A stretch of 64,000 bases of DNA from Bacillus sp. J37 (GCF_000518865.1 NZ_JAEK01000008.1:122817-186816), one strand, 5' to 3'; positions 53,442-63,770 are shown, numbered from the stretch's first letter. Notes: a model not told the origin generated them from the sequence alone. Program-made: numbers and translations.

Positions 53442-54737
53442 ATGGCATTACAGGCGGGGCTTGTCTTAATTATTGTATTTTTACTCATGCTTGTTTTAAG
53501 TGTGCCTATTTCTGTAAGTATTGTCATTTCTTCAATGGCTGCAATTGTTTCGGTTTTGCCTTGGGACATGGCAATATTTACGGCATCACAAAAGATTGTA
53601 ACAGGACTGGATAGTTTTACGTTGCTCGCCGTTCCCTTTTTTATTCTTTCTGGGATCTTAATGAATAATGGTGGAATTGCTGAGCGTCTCATCAACTTTG
53701 CGAAAGTGCTTGTTGGTAGAATGCCAGGGTCTCTAGGTCATGCAAACGTGTTGGGGAACATGTTATTTGGATCACTTTCCGGTTCTTCTGTAGCAGCAGC
53801 GGCAGCAATTGGCGGTACAATTGGACCGCTACAAAAGAAAGAAGGCTATGACCCTAAATTCTCAGCTGCTGTAAATATTGCTTCTGCACCAACTGGCCTT
53901 ATTATTCCTCCAAGTGGTGCATTGATTATCTACTCCCTAGTAAGTGGTGGAACTTCTGTAGCAGCTCTGTTCATTGCTGGCTATATTCCAGGGATTTTAT
54001 GGGGATTAGCATGTATGGTTGTTGGCTTTATTATTGCGAAACGAAGAAATTACCCAGTATCAGAAAGAGTTTCTTTTAAAGTAGCGTTTAAAACATTTTT
54101 AGATGCCATTCCAAGTTTATTGTTAATAGTTATCGTTATAGGTGGAATCTTAGGCGGTATTTTCACTGCAACTGAAGCTGCAGCTGTAGCTGTTGCATAT
54201 ACATTTTTATTAGCGTTGATTTACCGTACAGTTAAGATTTCAGACATGCCGAGAATCATCATGGAAACAGTTGAAATTACAGCTGTTATTATGCTTCTTG
54301 TTGCAGCATCTTCAATTATGTCCTGGGTTATGGCATTTACCGGCATACCTACGGCTATAAGTGAAATTATTATGGGGATTTCTGATAACCCAATTATTGT
54401 TCTATTAATTATAAATATATTCTTGTTAATTATCGGGACATTCATGGATATTACTCCAGCGGTTCTAATTTTCACACCAATTTTCTTACCGATTGCAACG
54501 AGCTTTGGAATGGATCCGATTCATTTTGGAGTTATGTTAATCATGAACTTGAGTATTGGAAATATTACACCTCCTGTAGGAAGTGCGTTGTTCGTGGGGG
54601 CAAGTATTGCAAATTTAGATTTGGAAGATGTTATCAAACCACTTATACCATTCTATATTGTGATCATTATCGTCTTGCTTCTTGTTACGTATATACCGGA
54701 AATTAGTATGGTGTTACCAAGATTACTTGGCTATTAA
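53442..54737 (+). CDS. dctM: TRAP transporter large permease (DctM)
   Basis: A 431-aa sodium-coupled permease with about twelve hydrophobic segments. Typical DctM motifs are visible: VPFFILSGILMNNGGIAERL, GSLSGSSVAAAAAIGGTIGP, NIASAPTGLIIPPSGALIIYSLVSG and NLSIGNITPPVGSALF. It forms the transport core with DctQ and DctP. AAAAGGAGTGA precedes ATG 53442. A GH31 glycosidase follows 71 nt later in the same direction, an unusual association for a TRAP system. Confidence 0.93.
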   Translation: MALQAGLVLIIVFLLMLVLSVPISVSIVISSMAAIVSVLPWDMAIFTASQKIVTGLDSFTLLAVPFFILSGILMNNGGIAERLINFAKVLVGRMPGSLGHANVLGNMLFGSLSGSSVAAAAAIGGTIGPLQKKEGYDPKFSAAVNIASAPTGLIIPPSGALIIYSLVSGGTSVAALFIAGYIPGILWGLACMVVGFIIAKRRNYPVSERVSFKVAFKTFLDAIPSLLLIVIVIGGILGGIFTATEAAAVAVAYTFLLALIYRTVKISDMPRIIMETVEITAVIMLLVAASSIMSWVMAFTGIPTAISEIIMGISDNPIIVLLIINIFLLIIGTFMDITPAVLIFTPIFLPIATSFGMDPIHFGVMLIMNLSIGNITPPVGSALFVGASIANLDLEDVIKPLIPFYIVIIIVLLLVTYIPEISMVLPRLLGY

Positions 54738-54808
54738 TGTTCTAGTTTAATCACTAATTGGACGAAACAAACTTAAATAACTGACAACATAAAGAAAAAG
54801 GTGAGACT

Positions 54809-57208
54809 ATGTCATTAAGAGAAAAATATCAATTTCAATTTTTAGAAGAAAAGAATAATACGTTATCTTTTAGTTTAGAAAACTCAAATGTTCTAGCACG
54901 AATTATTGTTTTAGAACAGGATATGATACGAGTATTGATGACCAAAAGTGATCAGTTGGAAGTGAAACATACATGGCTTGTCGCTCCAGGCATGGATGAT
55001 GTGCCTCTTAAGGGAAGAGATCGTCTGGATATATCACCATTTTCCTTACCGGAATATTCGTTTCGGAATGATGGAAGAGCCTGCATAGTTGAGACAGAAT
55101 TGTTAAAGTTGGACATTGATTTAGATGGATTTAAAATTAAATGGTTCTCCAAAGATAATGAAGGAAATGTAAAACAAATTGCTGCTGACCGTGCAACACA
55201 GGCCTATAATTTTGACGGTTCATTGGGAGAGGGAATTTTCCATTATCTCCAACGTACGAAAGATGAACAGTATTACGGACTAGGTGAAAAAAGTGGAGAT
55301 ATGGATCGATACGGTAAACGTTATAGAATGTTAAGTATTGATCCAATGGGGTATGATGCTCAACATACGGATCCATTGTATAAACATATTCCATTTTATA
55401 TTACGAGAAGCAAGCAAACAGGTATTTCGTTTGGTATTTTCTACGATAATATGGCACAAAGCATCTTTGATATGGGTAATGAAATGGATAACTATCATGG
55501 TTGGTACCGCTACTATCAATCTATGGATGGGGATTTAGATTACTATATCATTTTAGGACCTGAAGTGAAGGATGTTGTGAAAAAGTATTCTTGGCTAACT
55601 GGTAAGACAATATTTGCTCCTAAGTGGAGTTTTGGATATTCAGGCTCGACAATGACTTATACGGATGCTCCAGATGCTCAGAAACAATTGAATAAGTTTA
55701 TTGAAGAGTGTGAAGAGCATGACATCCTCTGTGATTCATTTCAGTTATCTTCAGGATATACTTCAATAGAAGATAAGCGTTACGTATTCAATTGGAATAC
55801 AGATAAGTTTCCGGATGCTAAAGGATTTATTAATCACTACCATGAAAAAGGGGTTAAGCTTTGTGCGAATATTAAACCCGCTTTATTAAAGGATCACCCT
55901 CTTTTCAGTGAGTTGAATGAAAAAGAGATGTTTATAAAATCAGGTGATGGAAATACGGAAATGTCTCAATTCTGGGATGAAGTGGGCGCATATGTTGACT
56001 TTACAAACGAAGAGTCTGTTAAATGGTGGAAGCAAAAAGTAACAGAACAGCTGCTTGAATACGGAATCGATTCCACATGGAATGATAATAATGAATTCGA
56101 AATTTGGTCTAAAGATGCACAATGTAATGGCTTTGGAGAGGGAATTAATTTTGAAGCTGTGCGCTCTTTGCAGCCGCTTCTTATGATGAAAGCTTCATAT
56201 GAAGCACAAAAAGAATTCGCTCCAGACATTAGACCATATTTAATTTCCAGATCAGGAAGCCCAGGTATGCAGCGTTACGTGCAAACGTGGTCCGGTGACA
56301 ACTATACAAGCTGGAAATCCCTAAAATATAATATCAAAATGGGACTTGGGTTAAGCATGTCAGGTATTTATAATATCGGACATGATATTGGCGGGTTCTC
56401 AGGGCCGGCTCCAGAACCGGAATTATTGGTTAGATGGGTACAAAACGGAATTTTCCATCCGCGTTTTACCATTCACTCATGGAATGACGATAAATCAGTT
56501 AATGTTCCTTGGATGTATGAAGAGACAACTGGTACGATCAGAGATTTAATCAAGTTTCGTCACAGAATAACGCCATATCTTTATACTGCTTTATACAATG
56601 CACATGAAAAGTATGAGCCAATCCTTCGTCCTACTTTTTATGAATTTGAATCAGATGTCAAAACATTTGAGGAAAATGATGATTTCATGTTAGGTGAATC
56701 CATGCTTGTTGCTTCAGTTGTTGAAGAAGGACAAAGGGAAAGAGTTGTTTACCTGCCAACATATGAAGGCGGTTGGTATGACTATCATACATCTGTCTGG
56801 TATGAAGGAGGTCAAACTGTGACACTCGCGGCACCATTGGAATACAATCCTTTGCTAATAAAAGGAGGAAGTATTATTCCGATTAATGATACAGATTCTA
56901 CTTTCTCAAATAAAGATAAGGATGAACGAGGATTCCTGTTATTCCCACACAAGCAATCAGGCAGTACTTCTTATGCTCTTTATGAGGATGATGGTGTCTC
57001 AGCTAACTACAAGGAAAATCATACGATCGTTTATGTTCAAATGAATGCAGATACAGAAAAAATAGAAGTAAGCTACAAATTTGAAGGAGAATACAAGCTT
57101 CCATACGAAACTTTTAGCTTCTATTTACCTGAAAATGAAGAGCGTAAACTGTATGTAAATGGAGAAGAATTGAAAAAGGGAGCTAAAGGTTATACTGTAG
57201 CTTTATAA
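54809..57208 (+). CDS. Glycoside hydrolase family 31 (alpha-glucosidase-like)
   Basis: A 799-aa GH31 retaining alpha-glycosidase without signal peptide, so cytoplasmic. The nucleophile Asp426 lies in DSTWNDNNEF and the acid/base Asp497 in WSGDNYTSW. The N-terminal beta-sandwich (GEKSGDMDRYGKRYRM) and C-terminal beta domains are present. GAAAAAGGTGAG precedes ATG 54809. Being last in a LacI-controlled TRAP operon, it probably cleaves an acidic or otherwise modified alpha-glucoside rather than maltose. GH31 also includes alpha-xylosidases and sulfoquinovosidases, and the sequence alone does not decide. Confidence 0.9.
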   Translation: MSLREKYQFQFLEEKNNTLSFSLENSNVLARIIVLEQDMIRVLMTKSDQLEVKHTWLVAPGMDDVPLKGRDRLDISPFSLPEYSFRNDGRACIVETELLKLDIDLDGFKIKWFSKDNEGNVKQIAADRATQAYNFDGSLGEGIFHYLQRTKDEQYYGLGEKSGDMDRYGKRYRMLSIDPMGYDAQHTDPLYKHIPFYITRSKQTGISFGIFYDNMAQSIFDMGNEMDNYHGWYRYYQSMDGDLDYYIILGPEVKDVVKKYSWLTGKTIFAPKWSFGYSGSTMTYTDAPDAQKQLNKFIEECEEHDILCDSFQLSSGYTSIEDKRYVFNWNTDKFPDAKGFINHYHEKGVKLCANIKPALLKDHPLFSELNEKEMFIKSGDGNTEMSQFWDEVGAYVDFTNEESVKWWKQKVTEQLLEYGIDSTWNDNNEFEIWSKDAQCNGFGEGINFEAVRSLQPLLMMKASYEAQKEFAPDIRPYLISRSGSPGMQRYVQTWSGDNYTSWKSLKYNIKMGLGLSMSGIYNIGHDIGGFSGPAPEPELLVRWVQNGIFHPRFTIHSWNDDKSVNVPWMYEETTGTIRDLIKFRHRITPYLYTALYNAHEKYEPILRPTFYEFESDVKTFEENDDFMLGESMLVASVVEEGQRERVVYLPTYEGGWYDYHTSVWYEGGQTVTLAAPLEYNPLLIKGGSIIPINDTDSTFSNKDKDERGFLLFPHKQSGSTSYALYEDDGVSANYKENHTIVYVQMNADTEKIEVSYKFEGEYKLPYETFSFYLPENEERKLYVNGEELKKGAKGYTVAL

Positions 57209-57228
57209 TAAATTTTTTAAAACAACGG

Positions 57229-57271
57229 AACGTCTTAAATCCTTTTTATCGAGGATTTGGGACGTTTTTTA
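57229..57271 (+). terminator. Intrinsic terminator after the GH31 gene
   Basis: ACGTC...AAATCC pairs with GGATTT...GACGT around a short loop and ends in TTTTTT. Confidence 0.85.
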
Positions 57272-57372
57272 TATGAATTCACAATAAATTAAGAAACAAA
57301 CCGTACAAATTTAGTTTTTTCTTCTACTAAATAGTCATACCTCTTTATCGAGAGATGAAATAGTAAATGAAA

Positions 57373-57575
57373 ACACCGTTTAAAATAACGGTGTCAGACT
57401 GTTGACAAACGCTCGCTTTCTTCGTTACTCACCTTGCTGCGGTGCTCATTCCCCAACACCGGTAACTCCGCTCCTCACAAGGCTTCGTGCCTCGAAAGCG
57501 AGCGTTAGCAATCAGTCTGAAGGGCTAGCAAATTTTACTTTGTCTACAAACTGACACCGTTAAAAATAACGTTGT
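57373..57575. mobile_element. MITE-like intergenic element with terminal inverted repeats
   Basis: The left end (57373-57397) and right end (57551-57575) are imperfect 25-bp inverted copies sharing TAACGGTGTCAG outermost-in. Each end also folds on itself (ACACCGTT / AACGGTGT on the left, ACACCGTT / AACGTTGT on the right). Inside, TCAGACTG (57394-57401) pairs with CAGTCTGA (57513-57520) and AACGCTCGCTTTC (57408-57420) with GAAAGCGAGCGTT (57494-57506). The core is visibly more GC-rich than its surroundings and has no ORF. It could be a non-autonomous element or a structured RNA. Confidence 0.7.
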
Positions 57576-57597
57576 AAAGGTTCATAATCTATATTAT

Positions 57598-57753
57598 TTA
57601 ACTTGGATCATTTTCATCTAAAGAGAGAGTCGTTACATTCGTATATTCTCCTTTAGAAATTTCCTCTGAGCTGGCATCTTGTTGCAATTCATCCTCAGTA
57701 TTCATACCTTCTGCAATTGTTGGTTGTTCAGTTGAGCTTTTTTGCTTTTTCAT
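57598..57753 (-). CDS. Small 51-aa hydrophilic hypothetical protein
   Basis: The minus-strand ATG at 57751-57753 with AAAGGGGTG upstream encodes a 51-residue protein, MKKQKSSTEQPTIAEGMNTE at the start and acidic to the end (SLDENDPS). An upstream in-frame methionine (57795) has no RBS. The protein is rich in Glu, Ser and Thr and likely unstructured. No family is recognised. Confidence 0.6.
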   Translation of the reverse strand: MKKQKSSTEQPTIAEGMNTEDELQQDASSEEISKGEYTNVTTLSLDENDPS

Positions 57754-58159
57754 CTTTTGCACCCCTTTCAAAAGTATTTTTTCCAATAATTTCACGTACC
57801 ATCCATGGTTAGCAAGAATATCTTGTAAAAATGATTGGTATTAAGAATTATTAGTATGTAGATTCATATATAGAATCACGTTCTTAAATAGCAAATTTTA
57901 ATGAACAATTCTCTAAGAAGAAATACATTACATAAAAGGTCCAAAACAAGGAAGGGAAACACACCTTCATGTGCTGAAATGTATCGATTTGGCTGTAACA
58001 TTTTAATAACGTTTATTTTCGTAATATTGACACAACAACATATTAAATGGTATCTTTCTATTATTAATTAGTTTACAAAACAAATTAATTTGAAGTTTTT
58101 ATTTGAGTGGTAATTTTTCACCTGAATAACGAAGAAGAATTTATTTAGAAAGGAAAAAA
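57754..58159. other. Intergenic region with a gnd promoter
   Basis: TTGACA (58027-58032), 18-nt spacer and TATCTT (58051-58056) form a likely promoter about 100 nt before gnd. The remainder is AT-rich with no other recognisable element. Confidence 0.55.
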
Positions 58160-59575
58160 ATGATGTCAAAACAACAAATTGGTGTAATCGGCTTAGCCGT
58201 AATGGGAAAAAATCTTGCGCTAAACATTGAAAGTAGAGGCTACTCAGTATCTGTTTTCAACCGTTCTTATGAAAAAACAGAGGAATTTTTAAAGAACGAA
58301 GCAGAAGGAAAGAATTTTGTAGGCTTGAAAACGATTGAAGAATTTGTTCAATCATTAGAAACACCACGTAAAATATTGTTAATGGTTAAGGCTGGTAGTG
58401 CAACTGACGCTACAATTGAATCCTTAAAGCCATACCTTGAAAAAGATGATATTTTAATAGATGGTGGAAATACGTTTTTCCAAGATACAATTAGACGTAA
58501 TAAAGAATTGGAATCCACAGGTATTCACTTTATAGGAACAGGGGTATCAGGCGGTGAAGAAGGAGCACTTAAGGGACCTTCTATTATGCCTGGTGGTCAA
58601 AAGGAAGCCTATCAGCTTGTAGAACCAATTTTAAAAGCGATTTCTGCAAAAGTGGATGAAGATGCATGTGTTACATACATTGGACCTAATGGAGCGGGTC
58701 ATTATGTAAAGATGGTTCACAATGGAATCGAATATGGTGATATGCAATTAATTTGTGAAGCGTATTTCATTCTGAAAAATGTACTGGGATTAGGAGCTAA
58801 AGAGCTTCAAGAGGTATTTTCTGAGTGGAATAAAGGAGAACTGGACAGTTATCTTATTGAGATTACAGCTGACATCTTTACTAAGATTGATGAAGAAACG
58901 GGTAAGCCTTTAGTAGATGTTATTCTTGATACAGCAGGTCAAAAAGGAACTGGAAAATGGACAAGTCAAAATGCTCTAGACTTAGGGACTCCGCTTCCGA
59001 TCATTACAGAATCAGTATTTGCACGCTTTATATCTGCCATGAAAGAAGAACGAGTAAAAGCCAGTAAACTATTAAAAGGTCCTGATGCTGCTGTGTTTAA
59101 TGGAGATAAAGACGAGCTAATTGAAGCGGTTCGTGAAGCTCTATATTTAAGTAAAATTGTGTCTTATGCACAAGGTTTTGCGCAAATGAGAGCGGCGTCT
59201 GAAGAATATGAATGGAATCTTAGTTATGGGGATATCGCGATGATTTTCCGAGGTGGATGTATTATTCGTGCTCAATTCCTGCAAAAAATTAAAGATGCTT
59301 ATGATCGTGATCCACAATTAGCAAACTTGTTATTAGATCCGTATTTTAATGAAATTGCTGCAAACTATCAAACAGCATTGCGTAAAGTCATCTCATTAGC
59401 AGTACAAAAAGGTATACCTGTACCTGCTTTCTCAAGCGCAATTGCATACTTCGATAGTTATCGCAGTGAAACATTACCAGCTAATCTCTTGCAAGCTCAA
59501 CGCGATTATTTTGGTGCACATACGTATCAACGTGTTGATAAAGAAGGAGTTTTCCATACAAATTGGATGTCTTGA
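58160..59575 (+). CDS. gndA: 6-phosphogluconate dehydrogenase, decarboxylating
   Basis: A 471-aa dehydrogenase of the oxidative pentose phosphate pathway making ribulose-5-phosphate, CO2 and NADPH. It shows [20 protein letters not shown] with NRSYEKT (NADP preference), the substrate motif [19 protein letters not shown] and the catalytic [19 protein letters not shown]. The C-terminus ([22 protein letters not shown]) is complete. AAAGGA precedes ATG 58160; ATG 58163 is possible. Single gene. Confidence 0.97.
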   Translation: MMSKQQIGVIGLAVMGKNLALNIESRGYSVSVFNRSYEKTEEFLKNEAEGKNFVGLKTIEEFVQSLETPRKILLMVKAGSATDATIESLKPYLEKDDILIDGGNTFFQDTIRRNKELESTGIHFIGTGVSGGEEGALKGPSIMPGGQKEAYQLVEPILKAISAKVDEDACVTYIGPNGAGHYVKMVHNGIEYGDMQLICEAYFILKNVLGLGAKELQEVFSEWNKGELDSYLIEITADIFTKIDEETGKPLVDVILDTAGQKGTGKWTSQNALDLGTPLPIITESVFARFISAMKEERVKASKLLKGPDAAVFNGDKDELIEAVREALYLSKIVSYAQGFAQMRAASEEYEWNLSYGDIAMIFRGGCIIRAQFLQKIKDAYDRDPQLANLLLDPYFNEIAANYQTALRKVISLAVQKGIPVPAFSSAIAYFDSYRSETLPANLLQAQRDYFGAHTYQRVDKEGVFHTNWMS

Positions 59576-59641
59576 TCAATGTTAATGTTTTTATAGATTG
59601 TGCTTAAAGTATTTCACCACAGAAAAGTTCACTTAAAACTA

Positions 59642-59685
59642 CTTAGACTGTAGCAAACATAAATTTACAATGCCTACAGTCTAAG
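59642..59685. terminator. Bidirectional hairpin between convergent gndA and gtaB
   Basis: CTTAGACTGTAG (59642-59653) pairs perfectly with CTACAGTCTAAG (59674-59685). T-runs are weak on both sides. Confidence 0.65.
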
Positions 59686-59694
59686 ATATTATGT

Positions 59695-60576
59695 TCATTT
59701 ATCAATGTTAGCAACAATTTTCTTTAAATATTGAATCACATCATCCCGTAAATCTTCACGTTCTAATGCAAAGTCAATTGTTGCACGGACAAAGCCCGCT
59801 TTATGTCCTATATCATATCTTTGCCCTTCAAACTGATAAGCATAAACAACTTGTGCTTCATTTAATATTTTGATGGCATCAGTTAGTTGAATTTCTCCGC
59901 TTTTATCAGGTGACAATGTCTGTAATACATCAAAAATTTCCGGTCTTAAAACATAACGCCCCATAATAGCCAACCGTGACGGAGCATCTTCTATTTTGGG
60001 CTTTTCAACTAAAGAATCAACAGCACGGATATGATCATCGATATTGCTTCCTTTGGGTTTAATAATGCCATATTTTGAGACATCTTCCTCAGGAACTTCC
60101 TGGACTGCGACAATGGAGGAATGATATCGATTGAAAACATCAATTAATTGTTTTAAACATGGTTTTTCCGACTTAATAATATCATCCCCGAGAAGAACAG
60201 CAAAAGGTTCATTACCTATAAAACTCCTCGCGCAATGAATTGCATGACCCAATCCTTTTGGTTCCTTTTGGCGGATATAATGAATATTAGCCAAGCTTGA
60301 GATATGATGAACTTCTTCATATAGCAATTGTTTATTCTTTTTTATTAGTGCATCTTCCAGTTCATATGATTGATCAAAATGATCCTCAATTGATCGTTTT
60401 CCACGACCGCTAATAATTATAATATCTTCAATCCCGGATGCAACTGCCTCTTCCACTATATATTGTATGGTTGGTTTATCCACGATGGGTAACATTTCTT
60501 TCGGTAAGGCTTTGGTTGCAGGCAAAAATCGTGTTCCTAATCCTGCTGCAGGAATGATTGCTTTTCTGATTTTCAT
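59695..60576 (-). CDS. gtaB: UTP-glucose-1-phosphate uridylyltransferase
   Basis: A 293-aa nucleotidyltransferase producing UDP-glucose for teichoic acid glucosylation, glycolipids and polysaccharides. It shows [31 protein letters not shown] (nucleotide and sugar-phosphate binding), LGDDII and GEIQLTDAI...[25 protein letters not shown] precedes the ATG at 60574-60576. UDP-glucose could also feed the glycosyltransferases in this window. Paralogues (YngB/YtdA) exist in Bacillus, so the symbol is the most likely one. Confidence 0.92.
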   Translation of the reverse strand: MKIRKAIIPAAGLGTRFLPATKALPKEMLPIVDKPTIQYIVEEAVASGIEDIIIISGRGKRSIEDHFDQSYELEDALIKKNKQLLYEEVHHISSLANIHYIRQKEPKGLGHAIHCARSFIGNEPFAVLLGDDIIKSEKPCLKQLIDVFNRYHSSIVAVQEVPEEDVSKYGIIKPKGSNIDDHIRAVDSLVEKPKIEDAPSRLAIMGRYVLRPEIFDVLQTLSPDKSGEIQLTDAIKILNEAQVVYAYQFEGQRYDIGHKAGFVRATIDFALEREDLRDDVIQYLKKIVANIDK

Positions 60577-61032
60577 ACCCAGCTCTCCCTCATAAAAATT
60601 ATTTCACTTCCTATATTCATATTGTAAAATAACCTAAATTGTTTGAGAGATTCGCTTAGGTTTTTAAAAAATTCCGACCAAATCTGTAAAAGTACTAAAA
60701 ATACAAGGAACAATATCATATAGACTTGGGTGAGCTGTCCTATACAAATATTTTCTATGAACATAGTTTAATAAAAAGTATATTTCTTCAGAGGAATAAA
60801 ATAAAACGACTAATGAAAAGTGGAAACTTCAATCTTTATTCAATACTCTCTTCAAAACTTTATCCTAGAATGTATAATGACTTGATTATCATTCTAGGAA
60901 ACAAGAATTGAAACTCACACCTAATTTTCCATAAACAATAAGATATTTTTTTTGGATGAACAAATTAAACATGCAATGATCATTACATTTTTCTGATAGA
61001 AATGACTTTGTTATTTTAAAGGAGGGGTTTTC
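60577..61032. other. Divergent intergenic region with a stem-loop
   Basis: CCTAGAATG (60864-60872) pairs with CATTCTAGG (60890-60898), with an inner ATAAT/ATTAT pairing; no T-run follows. Short ORFs on both strands (60573-60764 minus, 60726-60911 plus) overlap, lack RBS and look like chance. Confidence 0.45.
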
Positions 61033-62133
61033 ATGGAGCAGCAGCTAATTGTGCCCTGGGAAGTAGATGAACTTACCCAACACGAGTTTTACGTTCCTGA
61101 ATACATTGAAAGAATGGCACAAGATGTCCTGGTGCATTACGATTTCTCAGTACAAAGTATTGAAATCGTTACGACAAAGCCTGATAAAGGCGGCGCAATA
61201 TGGAAAATAGAAACCAGCGCAGGACCCAAAAGTATAAAACTTTTACACCGCAGACCTACTAGAAGTATGTTTAGCCTAGGTGCTCAGGAATATCTAGTAG
61301 ATGTTAAGGAAGCAAGAGTACCGCCTATTGTAAAAACGAAGGATGGAAAAAATTATGTTGAGGCTGGCGGCAAATTATGGTTTGTTGCCGAATGGATAGA
61401 ATCTTTAGTGCCTGTTACAAAAGATTTGGAAGGAGCAAAACATCTCTGTCATGCTCTTGGTGAATTCCATGCTTTAACGAAAGGATATGTTCCGCCACCT
61501 CAAGCTGAAATTGCCTCACGGGTATTAAAGTGGCCTAAAAATTATCAAAAAATGGTAAATAAGATGGACTGGTTTCGAAATATTGCCAGGGCATATGAAG
61601 AGCTACCTGCAAGCGCCCATATTCTAAATGTTGTTGATCAATTTGAAGAACAGGCAAAAAGAAGCGTTGAAATGCTGAATCAATCTAATTATTTAGAGAT
61701 GGCAAATCTAGGAAATGAATATTGGGGTTTGGTTCACCAAGACTATGGTTGGTCAAATGGCCAAATGGGTTCCAATGGGATGTGGATCATTGACCTGGAT
61801 GGTGTAGCTTATGATATTCCAATCCGTGACTTAAGAAAATTAATTACAGGTACGATGGCAGACTTATTTAGATGGGATGCTACCTGGATTAGAGAAATGA
61901 TCAATGCCTATCATGAAGCAAATCCGATTTCTCAAGACCTGTATAATATCTTAATGATTGATTTATCTTTACCAAATGAATTTTATAAAAATATCAAGGA
62001 AGTCGTTTATGAACCTGAACTTTTCTTAAATGATCCAGCTGTTATTACAATGATTCAAACAATTGTTGATACTGACCAAACAAAATGGCCGATCCTCGAG
62101 GAAATAAAGGACGATTGGAAGGGAGTAGAATAA
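61033..62133 (+). CDS. CotS-family spore coat kinase-like protein
   Basis: A 366-aa protein of the CotS/CotI/YtaA family with an aminoglycoside-phosphotransferase-like kinase fold. It has an N-terminal lobe with IWKIETSAGPKSIKLLHR and EYLVDVKEARVPPIV, a LGEFHALTKGY segment (about 142-152), the catalytic-loop region VHQDYGWSNGQM and the metal-binding IIDLDGVAYDIPIRDL. AAAGGAGGGG precedes ATG 61033. In Bacillus these genes are expressed in the mother cell and their products sit in the spore coat. It is followed within 3 nt by a CotSA-like glycosyltransferase gene, the usual coat pairing. Confidence 0.88.
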   Translation: MEQQLIVPWEVDELTQHEFYVPEYIERMAQDVLVHYDFSVQSIEIVTTKPDKGGAIWKIETSAGPKSIKLLHRRPTRSMFSLGAQEYLVDVKEARVPPIVKTKDGKNYVEAGGKLWFVAEWIESLVPVTKDLEGAKHLCHALGEFHALTKGYVPPPQAEIASRVLKWPKNYQKMVNKMDWFRNIARAYEELPASAHILNVVDQFEEQAKRSVEMLNQSNYLEMANLGNEYWGLVHQDYGWSNGQMGSNGMWIIDLDGVAYDIPIRDLRKLITGTMADLFRWDATWIREMINAYHEANPISQDLYNILMIDLSLPNEFYKNIKEVVYEPELFLNDPAVITMIQTIVDTDQTKWPILEEIKDDWKGVE

Positions 62134-62135
62134 AG

Positions 62136-63761
62136 ATGAAAATATTAATGATTTGTACTGAAAAGCTTCCTGTACCTCCCGTACTTGGTGGAGCCATTCA
62201 AACCTATATTGCAGGCAGCCTGCCTCATTTAAGGAACAAACATGATATTACAGTATTAGGAGTAAATGATCCATCTCTTCCTGATCAAGAAACAATTGAT
62301 GGCATAAAATACGTGCGGGTTCCTGGAAAAATACTAGAGGTTTACCGAGAAGAAGTGGTCCGTTATGTTGAAGCTAACCAATTTGATCTTATTCATATTT
62401 TTAATCGACCTCGCTTAGTCCTTCCAGTCCGACAAGTATCACCAAATGCCAAAATTGTTCTTAGCATGCATAATGATATGTTTTCACCAGAAAAAATTAA
62501 TCCTGAAGAAGCAAAGGTAGTCATAAATGAAGTGACGAACATTATTACGATCAGTAATTATGTTGGAAATGTAATAAGAGAATTATATCCGGAAGCGGCA
62601 TCTAAACTTCATACTATTTATTCCGGAGTTGATACGGACCGTTTTCTGCCAGGTCATCATCCAAAAATGCAGAAAATTCGTCAAGAGCTTCGAAGTGCGA
62701 ATGGGTTAGAAAATAAAACTGTATTATTGTTCGCGGGGCGACTTTCCAACAATAAAGGTGTAGATAGGTTAGTGAGGGCTCTACCGGAATTATCAAAAAA
62801 ATATAAAGATTTAGCCCTTGTGATTGTTGGAAGTAAATGGTTCAGTCAAAATGATGTGACTGACTATGTAGCCTATGTAAGGGCTTTAGCTAATAAACTG
62901 CCTATACCGGTAGTAACAACGGGATTTGTTGCCCCTAGTGAAATCCAAAATTGGTTTGCGGCAGCAGATTTATTCGTTTGTACTTCTGTTTGGCAGGAGC
63001 CGCTCGCCCGGGTTCATTACGAGGCAATGGCAGCAGGACTCCCGATTGTAACAACTGCAAGAGGAGGTAATGCAGAGGTTATCAGTTTAAACGAAAATGG
63101 CGTTGTGGTAGAAAATCCGGAAGATCCAGCTGATTTTGTAGAAAAGATTTCTCAAATACTTTCGAATCGTTCTTTGATGAAAAGAATGGGGGAAAAAGGA
63201 AGAGAGTTTGCACTAAGCTTATATCAATGGGATAGGGTCGCCTCTAACATACTTGAAGTTTGGAAAAAATCGTTTGAAGCCCCACTCAGTGTATCTCAAC
63301 CTGAAGTATTACCAACAATTGAACCAACAATTAATGACACACAAGATACCTCTGAACCCTTACAAGATCAAAACAATGATGAGACAGTGAATAATCCAGT
63401 ACCAGTATATCAATCAGCTAAACTAGAAGAAATGGATGTTCCTAATACAGAAACAGGTAAGGAAGAAATTACGTCACCAGTAAATAGCAAGAAAGACATG
63501 CTGAGAGCTCATTTAAGAGATATGATTAGATCTTCTTTAGCGAATTCTCGTCTTTCAACTACGGAAAGCACGACAGATAAGCTGTTACAAATTATTAAAG
63601 TAGACGATAAAAATGACATGACAAAAACTGAAGCAAGTAAGGAGAGTAATGAAACTAGCAGAGAGGCTAAGAAAAATGCATTAAAAGCAGCACTGAGAGA
63701 CATGATCAGGACTTCTGCAAAATCATCTCTTGAAAACCTACTAAATAGACCTTCTGAATAA
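62136..63761 (+). CDS. CotSA-like GT4 glycosyltransferase with C-terminal repeat extension
   Basis: A 541-aa protein. Residues 1 to about 380 form a GT-B glycosyltransferase (family 4): GGAIQTYIAGSLPHL, LLFAGRLSNNKGVDRLVRALPEL and the nucleotide-sugar motif VWQEPLARVHYEAMAAGLPIVTTARGGNAEVI. B. subtilis CotSA is about 377 aa and ends here. The extra 160 residues are acidic and low-complexity, with two copies of a KKxxLRAxLRDMIRxS motif. ATG 62136 follows GGGAG; the frame is open further upstream inside the kinase gene. Coat function is inferred from the neighbour. Confidence 0.88.
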   Translation: MKILMICTEKLPVPPVLGGAIQTYIAGSLPHLRNKHDITVLGVNDPSLPDQETIDGIKYVRVPGKILEVYREEVVRYVEANQFDLIHIFNRPRLVLPVRQVSPNAKIVLSMHNDMFSPEKINPEEAKVVINEVTNIITISNYVGNVIRELYPEAASKLHTIYSGVDTDRFLPGHHPKMQKIRQELRSANGLENKTVLLFAGRLSNNKGVDRLVRALPELSKKYKDLALVIVGSKWFSQNDVTDYVAYVRALANKLPIPVVTTGFVAPSEIQNWFAAADLFVCTSVWQEPLARVHYEAMAAGLPIVTTARGGNAEVISLNENGVVVENPEDPADFVEKISQILSNRSLMKRMGEKGREFALSLYQWDRVASNILEVWKKSFEAPLSVSQPEVLPTIEPTINDTQDTSEPLQDQNNDETVNNPVPVYQSAKLEEMDVPNTETGKEEITSPVNSKKDMLRAHLRDMIRSSLANSRLSTTESTTDKLLQIIKVDDKNDMTKTEASKESNETSREAKKNALKAALRDMIRTSAKSSLENLLNRPSE

Positions 63762-63770
63762 ACTAATTAT

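Noticed and set aside
57408..57506. Possible tRNA or rRNA fragment because of its higher GC
   Set aside because: No cloverleaf or T-loop sequence is present; the structure is a nested inverted repeat.
60573..60911. Short ORFs of 63 aa (minus) and 61 aa (plus) between gtaB and the coat gene
   Set aside because: Overlapping on opposite strands, no RBS, the plus-strand one runs through a hairpin, and composition looks like translated AT-rich noncoding DNA.
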